This document shows positions 21,466 to 29,832 of a DNA stretch of 33,876 nucleotides, one piece after another. Source of the DNA: Bacteroidia bacterium (GTDB lineage Bacteria > Bacteroidota > Bacteroidia > Chitinophagales > Saprospiraceae); assembly GCA_030430845.1 (NCBI GenBank), contig JAUIKE010000089.1, positions 1 through 33,876 of the forward strand, read 5' to 3'. The notes under the pieces are model-generated. The model worked only from the letters and a program-made list of their open reading frames with translations. It was not told the DNA's origin and did not search any database. The stretch's first letter is position 1. Every line of letters starts with the position of its first letter. The translations under genes were made by a program, and so were the position numbers.

Positions 21466-24195
21466 TTATTTAATTTCTGCATGTCCTCTTTTCCAAATGG
21501 TGCCCCAAACTTTGAAGGATTTAGTGGGGGGCGAAGAAAATGATTCTGTAAACATTTCTTTCCAACGGAGGCCGTCGGAATAATAGACGGTTAATTTGAT
21601 ATCCGTCGCTCCAATAGGAATATCTAAGTTCCTGGTTTGTCCTACTGGATACTTGCGACTGTCCTGGTTAATAGATTCTCCGTTTAGAAGATATTCTACC
21701 CCAAATTTCATGACATAACCACCACTATTTTGGATAGAAATATTTCCAGGTGATGGCAAGTCTGCCAGCCCTCTGAAAAAATCCATTTTGGGTTCTGCCG
21801 CTGGTTTCATATTATCAGCCAGGTATTTTTCTGTGAATATTTTCAGCAGTTCGTGCTTCTTTTGGATATCAGGATCGTCAGGGAAAAACCCCTCAACGAG
21901 TAAGTCAGCAATAGCGCGAAATTCCAGTTCTATAGGAGCCGGCACGTTATCTACTTTATTGACCCAATTTTCCAAAATGGTTTCTCCATATCCGCCCGAC
22001 ACATACGTGATCCTTCTGAAATTGCTGCTGCTTTGGCTGGATCCCGTTGAATTGGAATGGTCGAAGGTTCCGGTACGACTTAAAGACAATTCCTTGATTT
22101 GAACTGAAACTTCGTCTTTAAAAGCACTTTTTGACTGCCGGGATTTTTCAAAATCCGCCCGTTTTATTTCGGTACGGGTGATGTAGAGACCTCCATAGGT
22201 CACTTTCTCAGCAAAGTGAGTACCATACTTTCTTATCAGTTGATCGTATTGGGCCTTAAACCGGGCAATCTCAAAAGGCAGCTTGGTATCCTTCTGTATA
22301 TGACCAATTTGAGGGATGGACGCAGGAACTTTTAGTTGAGCAACATCTTCCCGGAACTCATAATCTAATTTTTGGCGCAAACGTTTACCGTCAGATTTTG
22401 ATCTCCAGAATAGCTGCAAGGCGATGTCATGGATCTTGCGTTGAGTCCGATCAAAGTGATAGATTGATTCTGAACCGGTGGCTACCGAATTGATCTGTGA
22501 ATAACTGGCACTTCTGCTGGCTGACGCCAAAAAAGGGACTTCTACACTGCCGCTTATGCCAATACCAAAGCTGTTGACAAATGATTTGTAGTTTTCAACC
22601 CAGGTCGAAGTATCGATATTTCTTCCTGAATTAAGAGAATTGAAAACCGATCCATAGGGTTGTAGGTGTTTGTTCTCGTTTCCGGCGCGCTTGCTGGAAT
22701 TGGTGATCTGAATCGTTCTAAGCGTTTTTTTACCTTTGGTTTCATTAGGCATGAGGGGGTCATAATATAATATATCAAACCCTGCTCCAAGCCATTCTAA
22801 ACCAGGCAGGGGCAATACTTTGAAAAAGGCGTCGTCCTCCAGGTTTTCAGTGTGGTCAGCATAATCATCGCTGTATTTTTCTTCATATTCGTTTTTAGAA
22901 GTGGTCGTACTTGTTTCTTGCTGCTGATCAGATTCTTCAAAAGTTTCGTGGAAGGCGTTTCCTTTGGCCGCCAAATATTGTATGCCAATGCTATTCACGT
23001 AAGAGGAATAGCTTCCTTTAAATCCTGCCAATATTCCTCCTTCCGGAATGGATATCGAAAACGTTTGGTTGCCGGCCTTAATCCCTTTACCTCCAATTTG
23101 AGGTGATTGTTTTTTAGTGGTTATGAATTGAAGAGCATAGATGAAAGGACCTGCCTGACCAAAGGCTTTTCCCTGGATACTTGTCAGGCATTCGTCTTCA
23201 TCAAAATCTACTGTGGTCAATTGAGTGGTGGATCGACCAACAATAGCTGATTCGGTACGTTGTCCGGTGTTGTCTTCTGTGACCAATTGAAGGCCGCTGA
23301 TCAATTCTGCATTCCAAACCTTGTTGGTCCAGACTCGGACTGCTGCCAGCCTTGACCCGGCTGGAATATCCTGCAGAAAGTTTTTCTGTCCGGTACTGCC
23401 TTCCGTCTTGGTTTGTTTCAGAGTGTATCCGTTATTTAGGCCATAAGCAGGCGTACACCAATTGGTTGGGCTGGTGGCTTCCTGTTGGATAGCTTGTTCT
23501 TCATTGTCGATATATTGATAGTCAGCATTATTAGCAGTTGAATTGGAAGACGATTCAGTTGAGGTAGGCTGGATGAAAACGCCCTTTGTTTGATCAAAAG
23601 TCAGCCTTTCATCACCCTTGAAAAAATAGATAAACTCATCTCCAATATTGAGACCGGCGGTTAGGCCATTAGTCCAATGGGCAGGCCAGCCCTCCCAACT
23701 ACTGAGGTTGCCAAAATCGACATAAGTTTGTTGATTCAGATCAAATGTGGCATATTCGTTACCGTGGAAGAACAAAATGAGATCTTGCCCCCAATTAACC
23801 GCTGCATCCAATTGATGATCCCAATGCTCAGGCAAGCCAGGCCACTGGGCCCATTCCTGAGCGATATTACCGGTACTTATTTCCAGCATGATGTACTGAT
23901 CTCCCTGGAATAAAAGTAAAGTTTGTTCGTCCCAATATAGGGCAGCATTAATATGATCTATGCCTTGGAGGGGGTACCACTCCGGCTTGACTTCGGCATT
24001 TTCGGTAAGTGGAAAAAACAAGACATGATTCTGACTGATAAAAGCTACTTCATCCGAAATTCCGGAATAAGCTGTAGCGGTAATACTTTTCATGAAATCA
24101 GAAGGCAAATCCCAGTTGATCTGTCCAAAAATGGATATAGGGGAGCTAAACAGAAAGAAAAAAAGGATGCTGGAAAATGAGATGGTCGTTTTCAT
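21466..24195 (-). CDS. Secreted hemopexin-jacalin-MACPF pore-forming protein with cytolysin-domain-4-like C-terminus
   Basis: A 909-residue exported protein (signal 1-24, ending IFGQ). Residues about 40-205 are four hemopexin-type repeats (LILFFHGNEYATFDL, FIYFFKGDERLTFDQ). About 245-410 resemble a jacalin-like lectin fold (GGKGIKAGNQTFSISIPEGG, GFKGSYSSYVNSIGIQYL). About 460-795 are a MACPF domain with the exact signature Y-x6-Y-G-T-H-F at 650-661, Ser/Thr-rich membrane-hairpin segments and the glycine bend VSGGYG. Residues 818-909 resemble domain 4 of thiol-activated cytolysins (SGGYVMKF, DGLRWKEMF, KVWGT). It should bind glycans or lipids and insert pores into a target membrane. It is the second gene of the operon headed by the ankyrin gene, 80 bases away. 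Confidence 0.88.
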   Translation of the reverse strand: MKTTISFSSILFFFLFSSPISIFGQINWDLPSDFMKSITATAYSGISDEVAFISQNHVLFFPLTENAEVKPEWYPLQGIDHINAALYWDEQTLLLFQGDQYIMLEISTGNIAQEWAQWPGLPEHWDHQLDAAVNWGQDLILFFHGNEYATFDLNQQTYVDFGNLSSWEGWPAHWTNGLTAGLNIGDEFIYFFKGDERLTFDQTKGVFIQPTSTESSSNSTANNADYQYIDNEEQAIQQEATSPTNWCTPAYGLNNGYTLKQTKTEGSTGQKNFLQDIPAGSRLAAVRVWTNKVWNAELISGLQLVTEDNTGQRTESAIVGRSTTQLTTVDFDEDECLTSIQGKAFGQAGPFIYALQFITTKKQSPQIGGKGIKAGNQTFSISIPEGGILAGFKGSYSSYVNSIGIQYLAAKGNAFHETFEESDQQQETSTTTSKNEYEEKYSDDYADHTENLEDDAFFKVLPLPGLEWLGAGFDILYYDPLMPNETKGKKTLRTIQITNSSKRAGNENKHLQPYGSVFNSLNSGRNIDTSTWVENYKSFVNSFGIGISGSVEVPFLASASRSASYSQINSVATGSESIYHFDRTQRKIHDIALQLFWRSKSDGKRLRQKLDYEFREDVAQLKVPASIPQIGHIQKDTKLPFEIARFKAQYDQLIRKYGTHFAEKVTYGGLYITRTEIKRADFEKSRQSKSAFKDEVSVQIKELSLSRTGTFDHSNSTGSSQSSSNFRRITYVSGGYGETILENWVNKVDNVPAPIELEFRAIADLLVEGFFPDDPDIQKKHELLKIFTEKYLADNMKPAAEPKMDFFRGLADLPSPGNISIQNSGGYVMKFGVEYLLNGESINQDSRKYPVGQTRNLDIPIGATDIKLTVYYSDGLRWKEMFTESFSSPPTKSFKVWGTIWKRGHAEIK

Positions 24196-24222
24196 TTTGG
24201 GTTTTTTTAAGAAATTTGGAAG

Positions 24223-24252
24223 AGCTGAACCAGCCGGAAGGCCGGCTCAGCT
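24223..24252. other. GC-rich hairpin between the ankyrin and MACPF genes
   Basis: A perfect core stem AGCCGG/CCGGCT (loop AAGG) continues outward, past a 4-base bulge, as AGCTG/CAGCT. It lies in the 80-base gap of a same-strand gene pair. It could be a leaky terminator that sets the ratio of ankyrin to MACPF mRNA, or an mRNA processing or stability element. Confidence 0.4.
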
Positions 24253-24275
24253 ATTTCTAAGATTTTCAGAGGTGC

Positions 24276-27200
24276 TTATTTTTTGATGGCGCCATGGTCC
24301 TTTAGTAAGCGCTTGATTTTTAGACTTCTGGCTTTTTGAAATACAATTTCTCCACTTACATCTCTGGCATTGACATCTGCTCCTGCAGCAATCAGTAATT
24401 CCGCATGTTCCAAACAATCTTTGCCTTGAGCAACAAGCAAATGAAGTGGGGTGATTTTCGAAATCGTAGCCGAATTAACCTTAGCACCATGAACCACGAG
24501 CATAGTGATAATTTCCAGGTTCCCCTCGGTACAGGCCAAATGTAATAAGCTATATCCAGATGAAGCTTCATTCCAGGCATTTGGGTCAATGCCTCCTTCC
24601 AGCAGTTCACGAGTGGCTTCCGTGAAATTGGCTTTCACACTTTGTCCTAACAACTCCGGGTCAGTTATATCAATTCCATGTTCTTTGACAAGACGGATGA
24701 TCTTGTCGGCATTATTTTTCACAGCAGGTACTAAGGCTTCTCCGGGATCGGCGCCTGCATCAATAAGCAAAGAAGTGAGCATTGGGTTGTTATGCTCTGC
24801 AGAGCTGATGATCAAAGAGGAGGAGGAGGCCTCTGCTCCTTGCTCTATTAAAAGCTGGGCAATATCTGCGAAGTTCCCTTTTACTGCCGCATAAATACCC
24901 GCATTAGGATCACCACCTGCTTCCATTAACATCTGGACCAGTTTGAGATTACCGTTGGCGCTTGCTTTGTTCATAAACCCGGAAAAAGAACCGTCCGCGC
25001 CGGCTGAAAGCAAAATTTGTACCAGAGAAGTATTGTTTTTGGTGACCGCTATTTCCATTCCAGCATTAGGGTTGGCATTGCCTGAGATTAATGTTTCTAC
25101 TAAAGGAAGGTTTTCTCTCTCACATGCCATTTGTATAAATTGAACCGGGGAGCCATCCGCTCCGTGGCTTAATAAAAGCCTGACAATATCAATGAATTCC
25201 CCCTCTACTGCCTGTGGCATTCCTGGATCTGGGTTAGCGTGATTGTCCAGCAGTATCGTTACCAGTTCAAGATTTCCCTGCTTTGCTGCGGAAGACATAT
25301 ATTCCGGTGAGCCGGCATCTGCTCCTGACTCAATTAGCTTGCTGACTATTTGGGTGTTGCCTAGCTGGATTGCCGGATGCATGCCCGGGTTAGGATCTGC
25401 CTGCTTTGACAATAAGGCATCGATCAGGTTTAGGTTTTTATGGAAAGTCGCAGCTTTCAAATACTCAGGGTTGCTTACCTGAGCACCGCTGTTGATTAAA
25501 GCCATAGCTAAAGAAGTATTGTTGCTCGCAAATGCAATGGGCATAGCAGGCTCTGGGCTAGCTCCGTTTTCCAATAGCGATGTGACGATGGACATGTTTT
25601 CTGCTTTGGCTGCACTACTCATATATTCTTGATCCTGGACATCAGCATTACTTTGGAGAAAAATATTTACCAGGTTGGCATCATTTTGTCGAATGGCTAT
25701 AGGCATCCCATAATTTGGATCGGCTCCTTTTTCCAATAAGGCTGTAATCAGGCTGATGTTTTTACTTTCAGTAGCTTTTTTTATGAATTCAGGAGGCGTC
25801 GGGTCGGCATTTGCTTCCAATAATATTTTGACATACTCGGTATCGTCTCGGTCAATAGCAATGGCCATACCCGGATTTGGATTTGCTCCTGCCATGAGAG
25901 CTGTGCGTAATAAGCTAATATTTTTTTCTTGCACGGCTAAAGAAACTACTTCTAGGCCTTCGGCATTTGCTCCCTTTTCCAGAAACAATTCGATCAAGTC
26001 CGCCTCTTTTTGTTCTGCAACAATGGATAAACCTGCATCGGGATCTGCGCCGCTGTCCAAAAGGACCGTGATCATAGTTTTATTTTTGCTTTGAGCAGCT
26101 TTTTGGATGTATTCTATTGGGGAAGCATCGGCATTTGCTTCCAATAGTATTTTTACGAATTCGGTGTCGTCTCGATCAATGGCGATTGCCATCCCTGGAT
26201 CAGGCTTTGCTCCTGCATTTAAAACTACACCTAATAAAGAGCTATTCTTCTCCTGGACGGCCAATTTGACCAAATCGAAGCCCTCTGGATTGGCACCCTT
26301 TTCCAGGAAAGATTTCATCAGGTTGATATTTCTGTTTTGTACTGCCATAGCTAGTCCTTTGTTAGGATCGGCCCCTTTTTCAAGCAAGGCATTCACCAAG
26401 GAAGTATTATTATTTTGAGTAGCTTGTTGGATATAATTTTCCTGGCTTGCGTCAGCATTGGCCTGAAGTAGTAACTTAGCGTAATCAGTATCGTTCCTTT
26501 TGATGGCCAGACTCATACCCGGATTTGGATCAGCACCACCATTTAAAGCTGCTTTTAGCAGATTGATCTGCTTTTCCGAGACTGCAGTTTCAACTACCTG
26601 ATAGGCATCGGCATAGGCACCAGCTTCAACCATTATCTGGGCAATGGAATAAGATCGTTTTTTCATGGCATATTCCAATCCGATGTTAGGGTCGGCTCCT
26701 TTTAAGATCAATTCTTTTATAATGGTTTCCTGGTTTTTGTCAATAGCGATATTCAGATAATCATTGGCTACAGCACCCTTTTCAAGTAAGACCTTTACAA
26801 AGCTTGTGTTATTCTGTTGGATGGCCACATCCATTGCCTGAGCAGGATTAGCATTGGCCTCAAGCAGATAATTGATAATCTGCATATTGTTTTTTTCTAA
26901 AGCTAAAGGGAAATACGTATTAGGGTCGCCACCATGCTGACCGACGGCTGTCTCAACAATATTTAAGTTGTTATTTTGTACCCCATATTCGATGAGCGGA
27001 TCTACCTGAGCACCTGCCTGCATAACATCTGGTATTAAATTGAGTGCTCTGTTTTCCAGAACAGCAGTCAGTGCTTTGTTGGGATCGACTCCATTTGCTA
27101 ATAAGACTTTAGCAAATTCGAAGCGCCGCTTACTGATAGTGGTCTTGAATAGTTCGTCTGAAGGCAATACATTATATCGACTTAATAACAATTCGAAAAG

Positions 27201-28022
27201 CACCTGATCATTAAAATCAATAGCTTTCTGTATAGCAAGGTCGGTATCCGCCCCTGCATCAAGTAGTAGAATCGCTATATCCGTATCTTTTCGTTGTATA
27301 AGCCTTTCAAAGGCTTTTTTGGATTTGCGAACGTCTGCACCTCCGTGAATTAGCATGCTTACCATACCAGCTTCTGATCTTTCTATGGCAAGGTCAAGCG
27401 GAGTTTTATTCATATTATCCACCATGTCTAGATTGGGGCCTTCATGAATTAAAATCTGAACTATACTGCTATCTCCCACTTGAATAGCTTCATGTATTGG
27501 AGTAAAACCACGGTTGTTTTTGCGGTCAAGTACGGTAATGCCCATTCGAAAAAGTCGTTTGATCTCTTCTGTATCTTTTCCCCTGACTGCCAGGTGAAGC
27601 TTACTGTCACCTGCTCCATTAATAGCATTAACATTTTCAACTTTTTCAGTATAAGTACCTCGGGAGGCTACTATATCTGACCTTTCCGGCACCCATCGGG
27701 CATTCGTTTTAAAGGCTGTCCCCGTTGTCGTCATGGTGCCTCCGGAAGAAACAGCCTGCTCATGGATCTTTCTCCAGCCGGCTAAGCTTTTTTCAGCTTT
27801 GACACGAATGTTCCTGGCATCAGAAGAAAGGGAGAAGGTTGCAGATTGACCTGCCATGAGTTTTCCGGTATCCCAGGTTCCATTATTCCAGCTTAGCGTG
27901 AACTTGGCATCGTAGGCTCCTTTGTTTTTAAAAGTGAAGGATAAATTTTGAGCGGAAAGTTGAAAAATAGCTGAGGAAAGTGTTAAGGTGATAATTAGGA
28001 TTTTAAAATGCAGTGTTTTCAT
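24276..28022 (-). CDS. Giant exported ankyrin-repeat protein with cytolysin-domain-4-like N-terminus
   Basis: A 1248-residue protein with a Sec signal (1-24, cleavage LSA|Q). Residues 26-112 resemble domain 4 of cholesterol-dependent cytolysins (KNKGAYDAKFTLSW, ARNIRVKAEKSLAGWRKI, and a closing strand). The rest, from about residue 135, is an ankyrin solenoid: canonical repeats at both ends, and 13 perfectly regular 54-residue dyads (29 plus 25 residues) at 448-1149. It has no enzyme motif or transmembrane anchor, so it should act in the periplasm or outside the cell. As first gene of the operon, co-transcribed with the MACPF protein that carries the same domain, it may be an immunity factor, chaperone or co-receptor for the pore-former. 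That role is inferred. Confidence 0.9.
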   Translation of the reverse strand: MKTLHFKILIITLTLSSAIFQLSAQNLSFTFKNKGAYDAKFTLSWNNGTWDTGKLMAGQSATFSLSSDARNIRVKAEKSLAGWRKIHEQAVSSGGTMTTTGTAFKTNARWVPERSDIVASRGTYTEKVENVNAINGAGDSKLHLAVRGKDTEEIKRLFRMGITVLDRKNNRGFTPIHEAIQVGDSSIVQILIHEGPNLDMVDNMNKTPLDLAIERSEAGMVSMLIHGGADVRKSKKAFERLIQRKDTDIAILLLDAGADTDLAIQKAIDFNDQVLFELLLSRYNVLPSDELFKTTISKRRFEFAKVLLANGVDPNKALTAVLENRALNLIPDVMQAGAQVDPLIEYGVQNNNLNIVETAVGQHGGDPNTYFPLALEKNNMQIINYLLEANANPAQAMDVAIQQNNTSFVKVLLEKGAVANDYLNIAIDKNQETIIKELILKGADPNIGLEYAMKKRSYSIAQIMVEAGAYADAYQVVETAVSEKQINLLKAALNGGADPNPGMSLAIKRNDTDYAKLLLQANADASQENYIQQATQNNNTSLVNALLEKGADPNKGLAMAVQNRNINLMKSFLEKGANPEGFDLVKLAVQEKNSSLLGVVLNAGAKPDPGMAIAIDRDDTEFVKILLEANADASPIEYIQKAAQSKNKTMITVLLDSGADPDAGLSIVAEQKEADLIELFLEKGANAEGLEVVSLAVQEKNISLLRTALMAGANPNPGMAIAIDRDDTEYVKILLEANADPTPPEFIKKATESKNISLITALLEKGADPNYGMPIAIRQNDANLVNIFLQSNADVQDQEYMSSAAKAENMSIVTSLLENGASPEPAMPIAFASNNTSLAMALINSGAQVSNPEYLKAATFHKNLNLIDALLSKQADPNPGMHPAIQLGNTQIVSKLIESGADAGSPEYMSSAAKQGNLELVTILLDNHANPDPGMPQAVEGEFIDIVRLLLSHGADGSPVQFIQMACERENLPLVETLISGNANPNAGMEIAVTKNNTSLVQILLSAGADGSFSGFMNKASANGNLKLVQMLMEAGGDPNAGIYAAVKGNFADIAQLLIEQGAEASSSSLIISSAEHNNPMLTSLLIDAGADPGEALVPAVKNNADKIIRLVKEHGIDITDPELLGQSVKANFTEATRELLEGGIDPNAWNEASSGYSLLHLACTEGNLEIITMLVVHGAKVNSATISKITPLHLLVAQGKDCLEHAELLIAAGADVNARDVSGEIVFQKARSLKIKRLLKDHGAIKK
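24576..26681 (-). repeat. 13 tandem 162-bp (54-codon) ankyrin dyads
   Basis: The coding sequence for residues 448-1149 of the ankyrin protein is 2106 bases, exactly 13 units of 162. Each encodes a 29-residue repeat (such as GMAIAIDRDDTEFVKILL...) followed by a 25-residue one (IQKAAQSKN...ADPD). Two dyads, 324 bases apart, are nearly identical over GMAIAIDRDDTE(F/Y)VKILL, indicating recent duplication of a two-dyad block. Confidence 0.9.
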
Positions 28023-28045
28023 TTTTTGGATTTTTTAGGTTTCTA

Positions 28046-28053
28046 CAAATGTA
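28046..28053 (-). promoter_or_regulatory. Bacteroidota -7 box upstream of the ankyrin operon
   Basis: TACATTTG on the minus strand is an exact match to TAnnTTTG, 23 bases before the ankyrin start codon. A TTTTG at 28086-28082 lies 28 bases further upstream, longer than the usual spacing of about 19, so the -33 element is uncertain. The remaining part of the 266-base gap 28023-28288 is AT-rich and has no ORF. Confidence 0.4.
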
Positions 28054-28288
28054 TGGGGAGTTAGAATCCCAGGAAAACCTTCAAAATCCCTAAGTTGAGG
28101 TTTCTAAGCCATATATTTTTTTAGTGTTCTGGAATTAGGGTTTATTTTTATTTTGTAAATATTTGCACTGTATTTTATTTGTTTCTAGTATATTATACTT
28201 GTTGAAATTTTATTTTATTGCTTATTTAGGGCTTATCATATTATTCCTCCCTTTTAAGGTTTCAAATGTTTAAAATTGCGGGTAAAAT

Positions 28289-29701
28289 TCAAAAATATGG
28301 CTCAATCGCCTCCTCCGGCGGTGGCGGCGTCATCAAACTAACGACCACTAGTAGCAAGCCCGAACATATAAACCCAGGCAAAACAGGGTCAATGCCGGTA
28401 TTTCCAAACAACTTCCAGCCTCCTGTCATGACCAACCCACCGATCATAGCCGCAATGGCCCCTTCTTTAGTGGCTCTTTTCCAATACAATCCTCCAATGA
28501 CCGGCATGAAAAAACTGGAGGCCATCAGGGCGGTGAACAGTAGTACAATGAACTGAACCAATTCTCCCTTTCCTACACCGCTCAGTACCAAGATCAGCGG
28601 AATAACGCCTACGATAAAAATGCCGATCCGGGCGACCGTCAATTTCCTTTTTCGGGAAGAGGCGGGACTGAAAAAGGTTTGATAAATATCTTCCGAAAGG
28701 GCCGATCCAGCTACCAGCAAGAGCGAATCCACGGTCGACATCATCGCCGAAGTAATGGCGGCCAGCATGAGCGTACCGATAAAGGGGGGAAGCATGGCTT
28801 TGGCCACCAGAGGCATGGCGAGGTCACCGGTTGGTAGTAAGGGGAAAAGCGAAATACTGGCTACGCCCAATAAAAAGACGAGCAAATTGATCCCGCTAAC
28901 CAGGATGATCGTGAAAAAAATACCCTTGCGAATGGTTCGCATATCTTTCATGGCGTACAAGCGGGTGAGTTTCTCGGGAGTAGATACCCCGCCCAGGAAA
29001 AAGGCCAATCCCATCGTGAACAGCAGGGTGCCGGGCAACCCATCCCAGGTGAAGGTGATTGGGTTGACGGCTCTGGCAAAGTCGAGTAAGTTGTAAAAAC
29101 CGTCAAACTGCCGGATGGCCAGGGGGACGGAGACGAGCACACCAATGACCATGATGATCAGCTGCAAAAAATCAGTATAGGCCACAGCGATCATGCCGCC
29201 AATCATGGTATAAAGTAAAAGAATAATTGTAAATATGATCATGCCAGTGGTAGGAGAGAGGCCGAATACCACATTGGCAACCAGCCCGCCGGCCACGATC
29301 TGAGCCTGGATATATACCACCGTGGCAATCAAAATAATGACCGCCGCCACCCCGCGGGGCGCTTTGCTGTAATAACGAGTCTGCATAAAAGCAGGTAGGG
29401 TCAATTGTTTGACCTTTGTGAATCGAGGAGCCAGTACGGCCGCCATAAACCAATAAGCAAAAACCACGGAGAGGATCAGCCAGCCGAACGACCAGCCGGC
29501 CGTGTAAATCACTCCGATCGTCCCAATAAAAGTACCGGCACTGGTGTGGGTTGCCGACAGGGTAGCACCACCAACCAGCCAGCCAAGGTTTCCTCCGGCG
29601 ATCCAGTAGTCCGTCTCATCTTCGGTATTGCGAAGACTGAGGTATCCAATGGCGAATACGACGAGGAAATAAAGCACAAAAACAATGAGTTGAACCGACA
29701 T
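28289..29701 (-). CDS. Sodium/solute symporter (SSS family)
   Basis: A 470-residue integral membrane protein with about 13 hydrophobic helices. Family traits are the start FVLYFLVVFAIGYLSLRNT, then YWIAGGNLGWLVGGATLSAT (the sodium- and substrate-binding first helices), GTLMLAAITSAMMSTVDSLL (the sodium-2 site helix) and IGGLYWKRATKEGA. SSS carriers import solutes such as pantothenate, proline or sugars with sodium. The substrate cannot be told here. Its ATG directly follows the stop of the 39-residue membrane micropeptide, so it is the last gene of a three-gene operon. Confidence 0.93.
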   Translation of the reverse strand: MSVQLIVFVLYFLVVFAIGYLSLRNTEDETDYWIAGGNLGWLVGGATLSATHTSAGTFIGTIGVIYTAGWSFGWLILSVVFAYWFMAAVLAPRFTKVKQLTLPAFMQTRYYSKAPRGVAAVIILIATVVYIQAQIVAGGLVANVVFGLSPTTGMIIFTIILLLYTMIGGMIAVAYTDFLQLIIMVIGVLVSVPLAIRQFDGFYNLLDFARAVNPITFTWDGLPGTLLFTMGLAFFLGGVSTPEKLTRLYAMKDMRTIRKGIFFTIILVSGINLLVFLLGVASISLFPLLPTGDLAMPLVAKAMLPPFIGTLMLAAITSAMMSTVDSLLLVAGSALSEDIYQTFFSPASSRKRKLTVARIGIFIVGVIPLILVLSGVGKGELVQFIVLLFTALMASSFFMPVIGGLYWKRATKEGAIAAMIGGLVMTGGWKLFGNTGIDPVLPGFICSGLLLVVVSLMTPPPPEEAIEPYF

Positions 29702-29821
29702 TTATGATTTGTTTGAATGTTCTTTTTTGTCTGCCTTCTTCATCCAAAAATAGTACAGCACAACAATGATCCCAAAAACAAGAAATAAGCCCCAAAAAAC
29801 AAAGCCCGGATAATCATACAT
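29702..29821 (-). CDS. 39-residue single-span membrane micropeptide upstream of the symporter
   Basis: A small ORF reading MYDYPGFVFWGLFLVFGII and onward to a basic tail (MKKADKKEHSNKS), stop at 29704-29702. It has one hydrophobic helix flanked by a short acidic start and a positively charged end, so it should be a single-pass inner-membrane protein. Its TAA abuts the symporter ATG (TAAATG), a layout common for tiny accessory subunits of SSS carriers, so a stabilising role is plausible but inferred. It starts 11 bases after the stop of the upstream gene. Confidence 0.78.
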   Translation of the reverse strand: MYDYPGFVFWGLFLVFGIIVVLYYFWMKKADKKEHSNKS

Positions 29822-29832
29822 ATCTTTTTGTT

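Noticed and set aside
24505..26418. Several plus-strand ORFs of 66-129 residues across the ankyrin gene
   Set aside because: They are repetitive antisense readings of the ankyrin dyads, rich in SAPASG-like strings, and repeat with the same period as the gene.
29405..29707. A 100-residue plus-strand ORF across the symporter start
   Set aside because: It is antisense to a clear SSS transporter N-terminus, and its translation is polar and without any family pattern.
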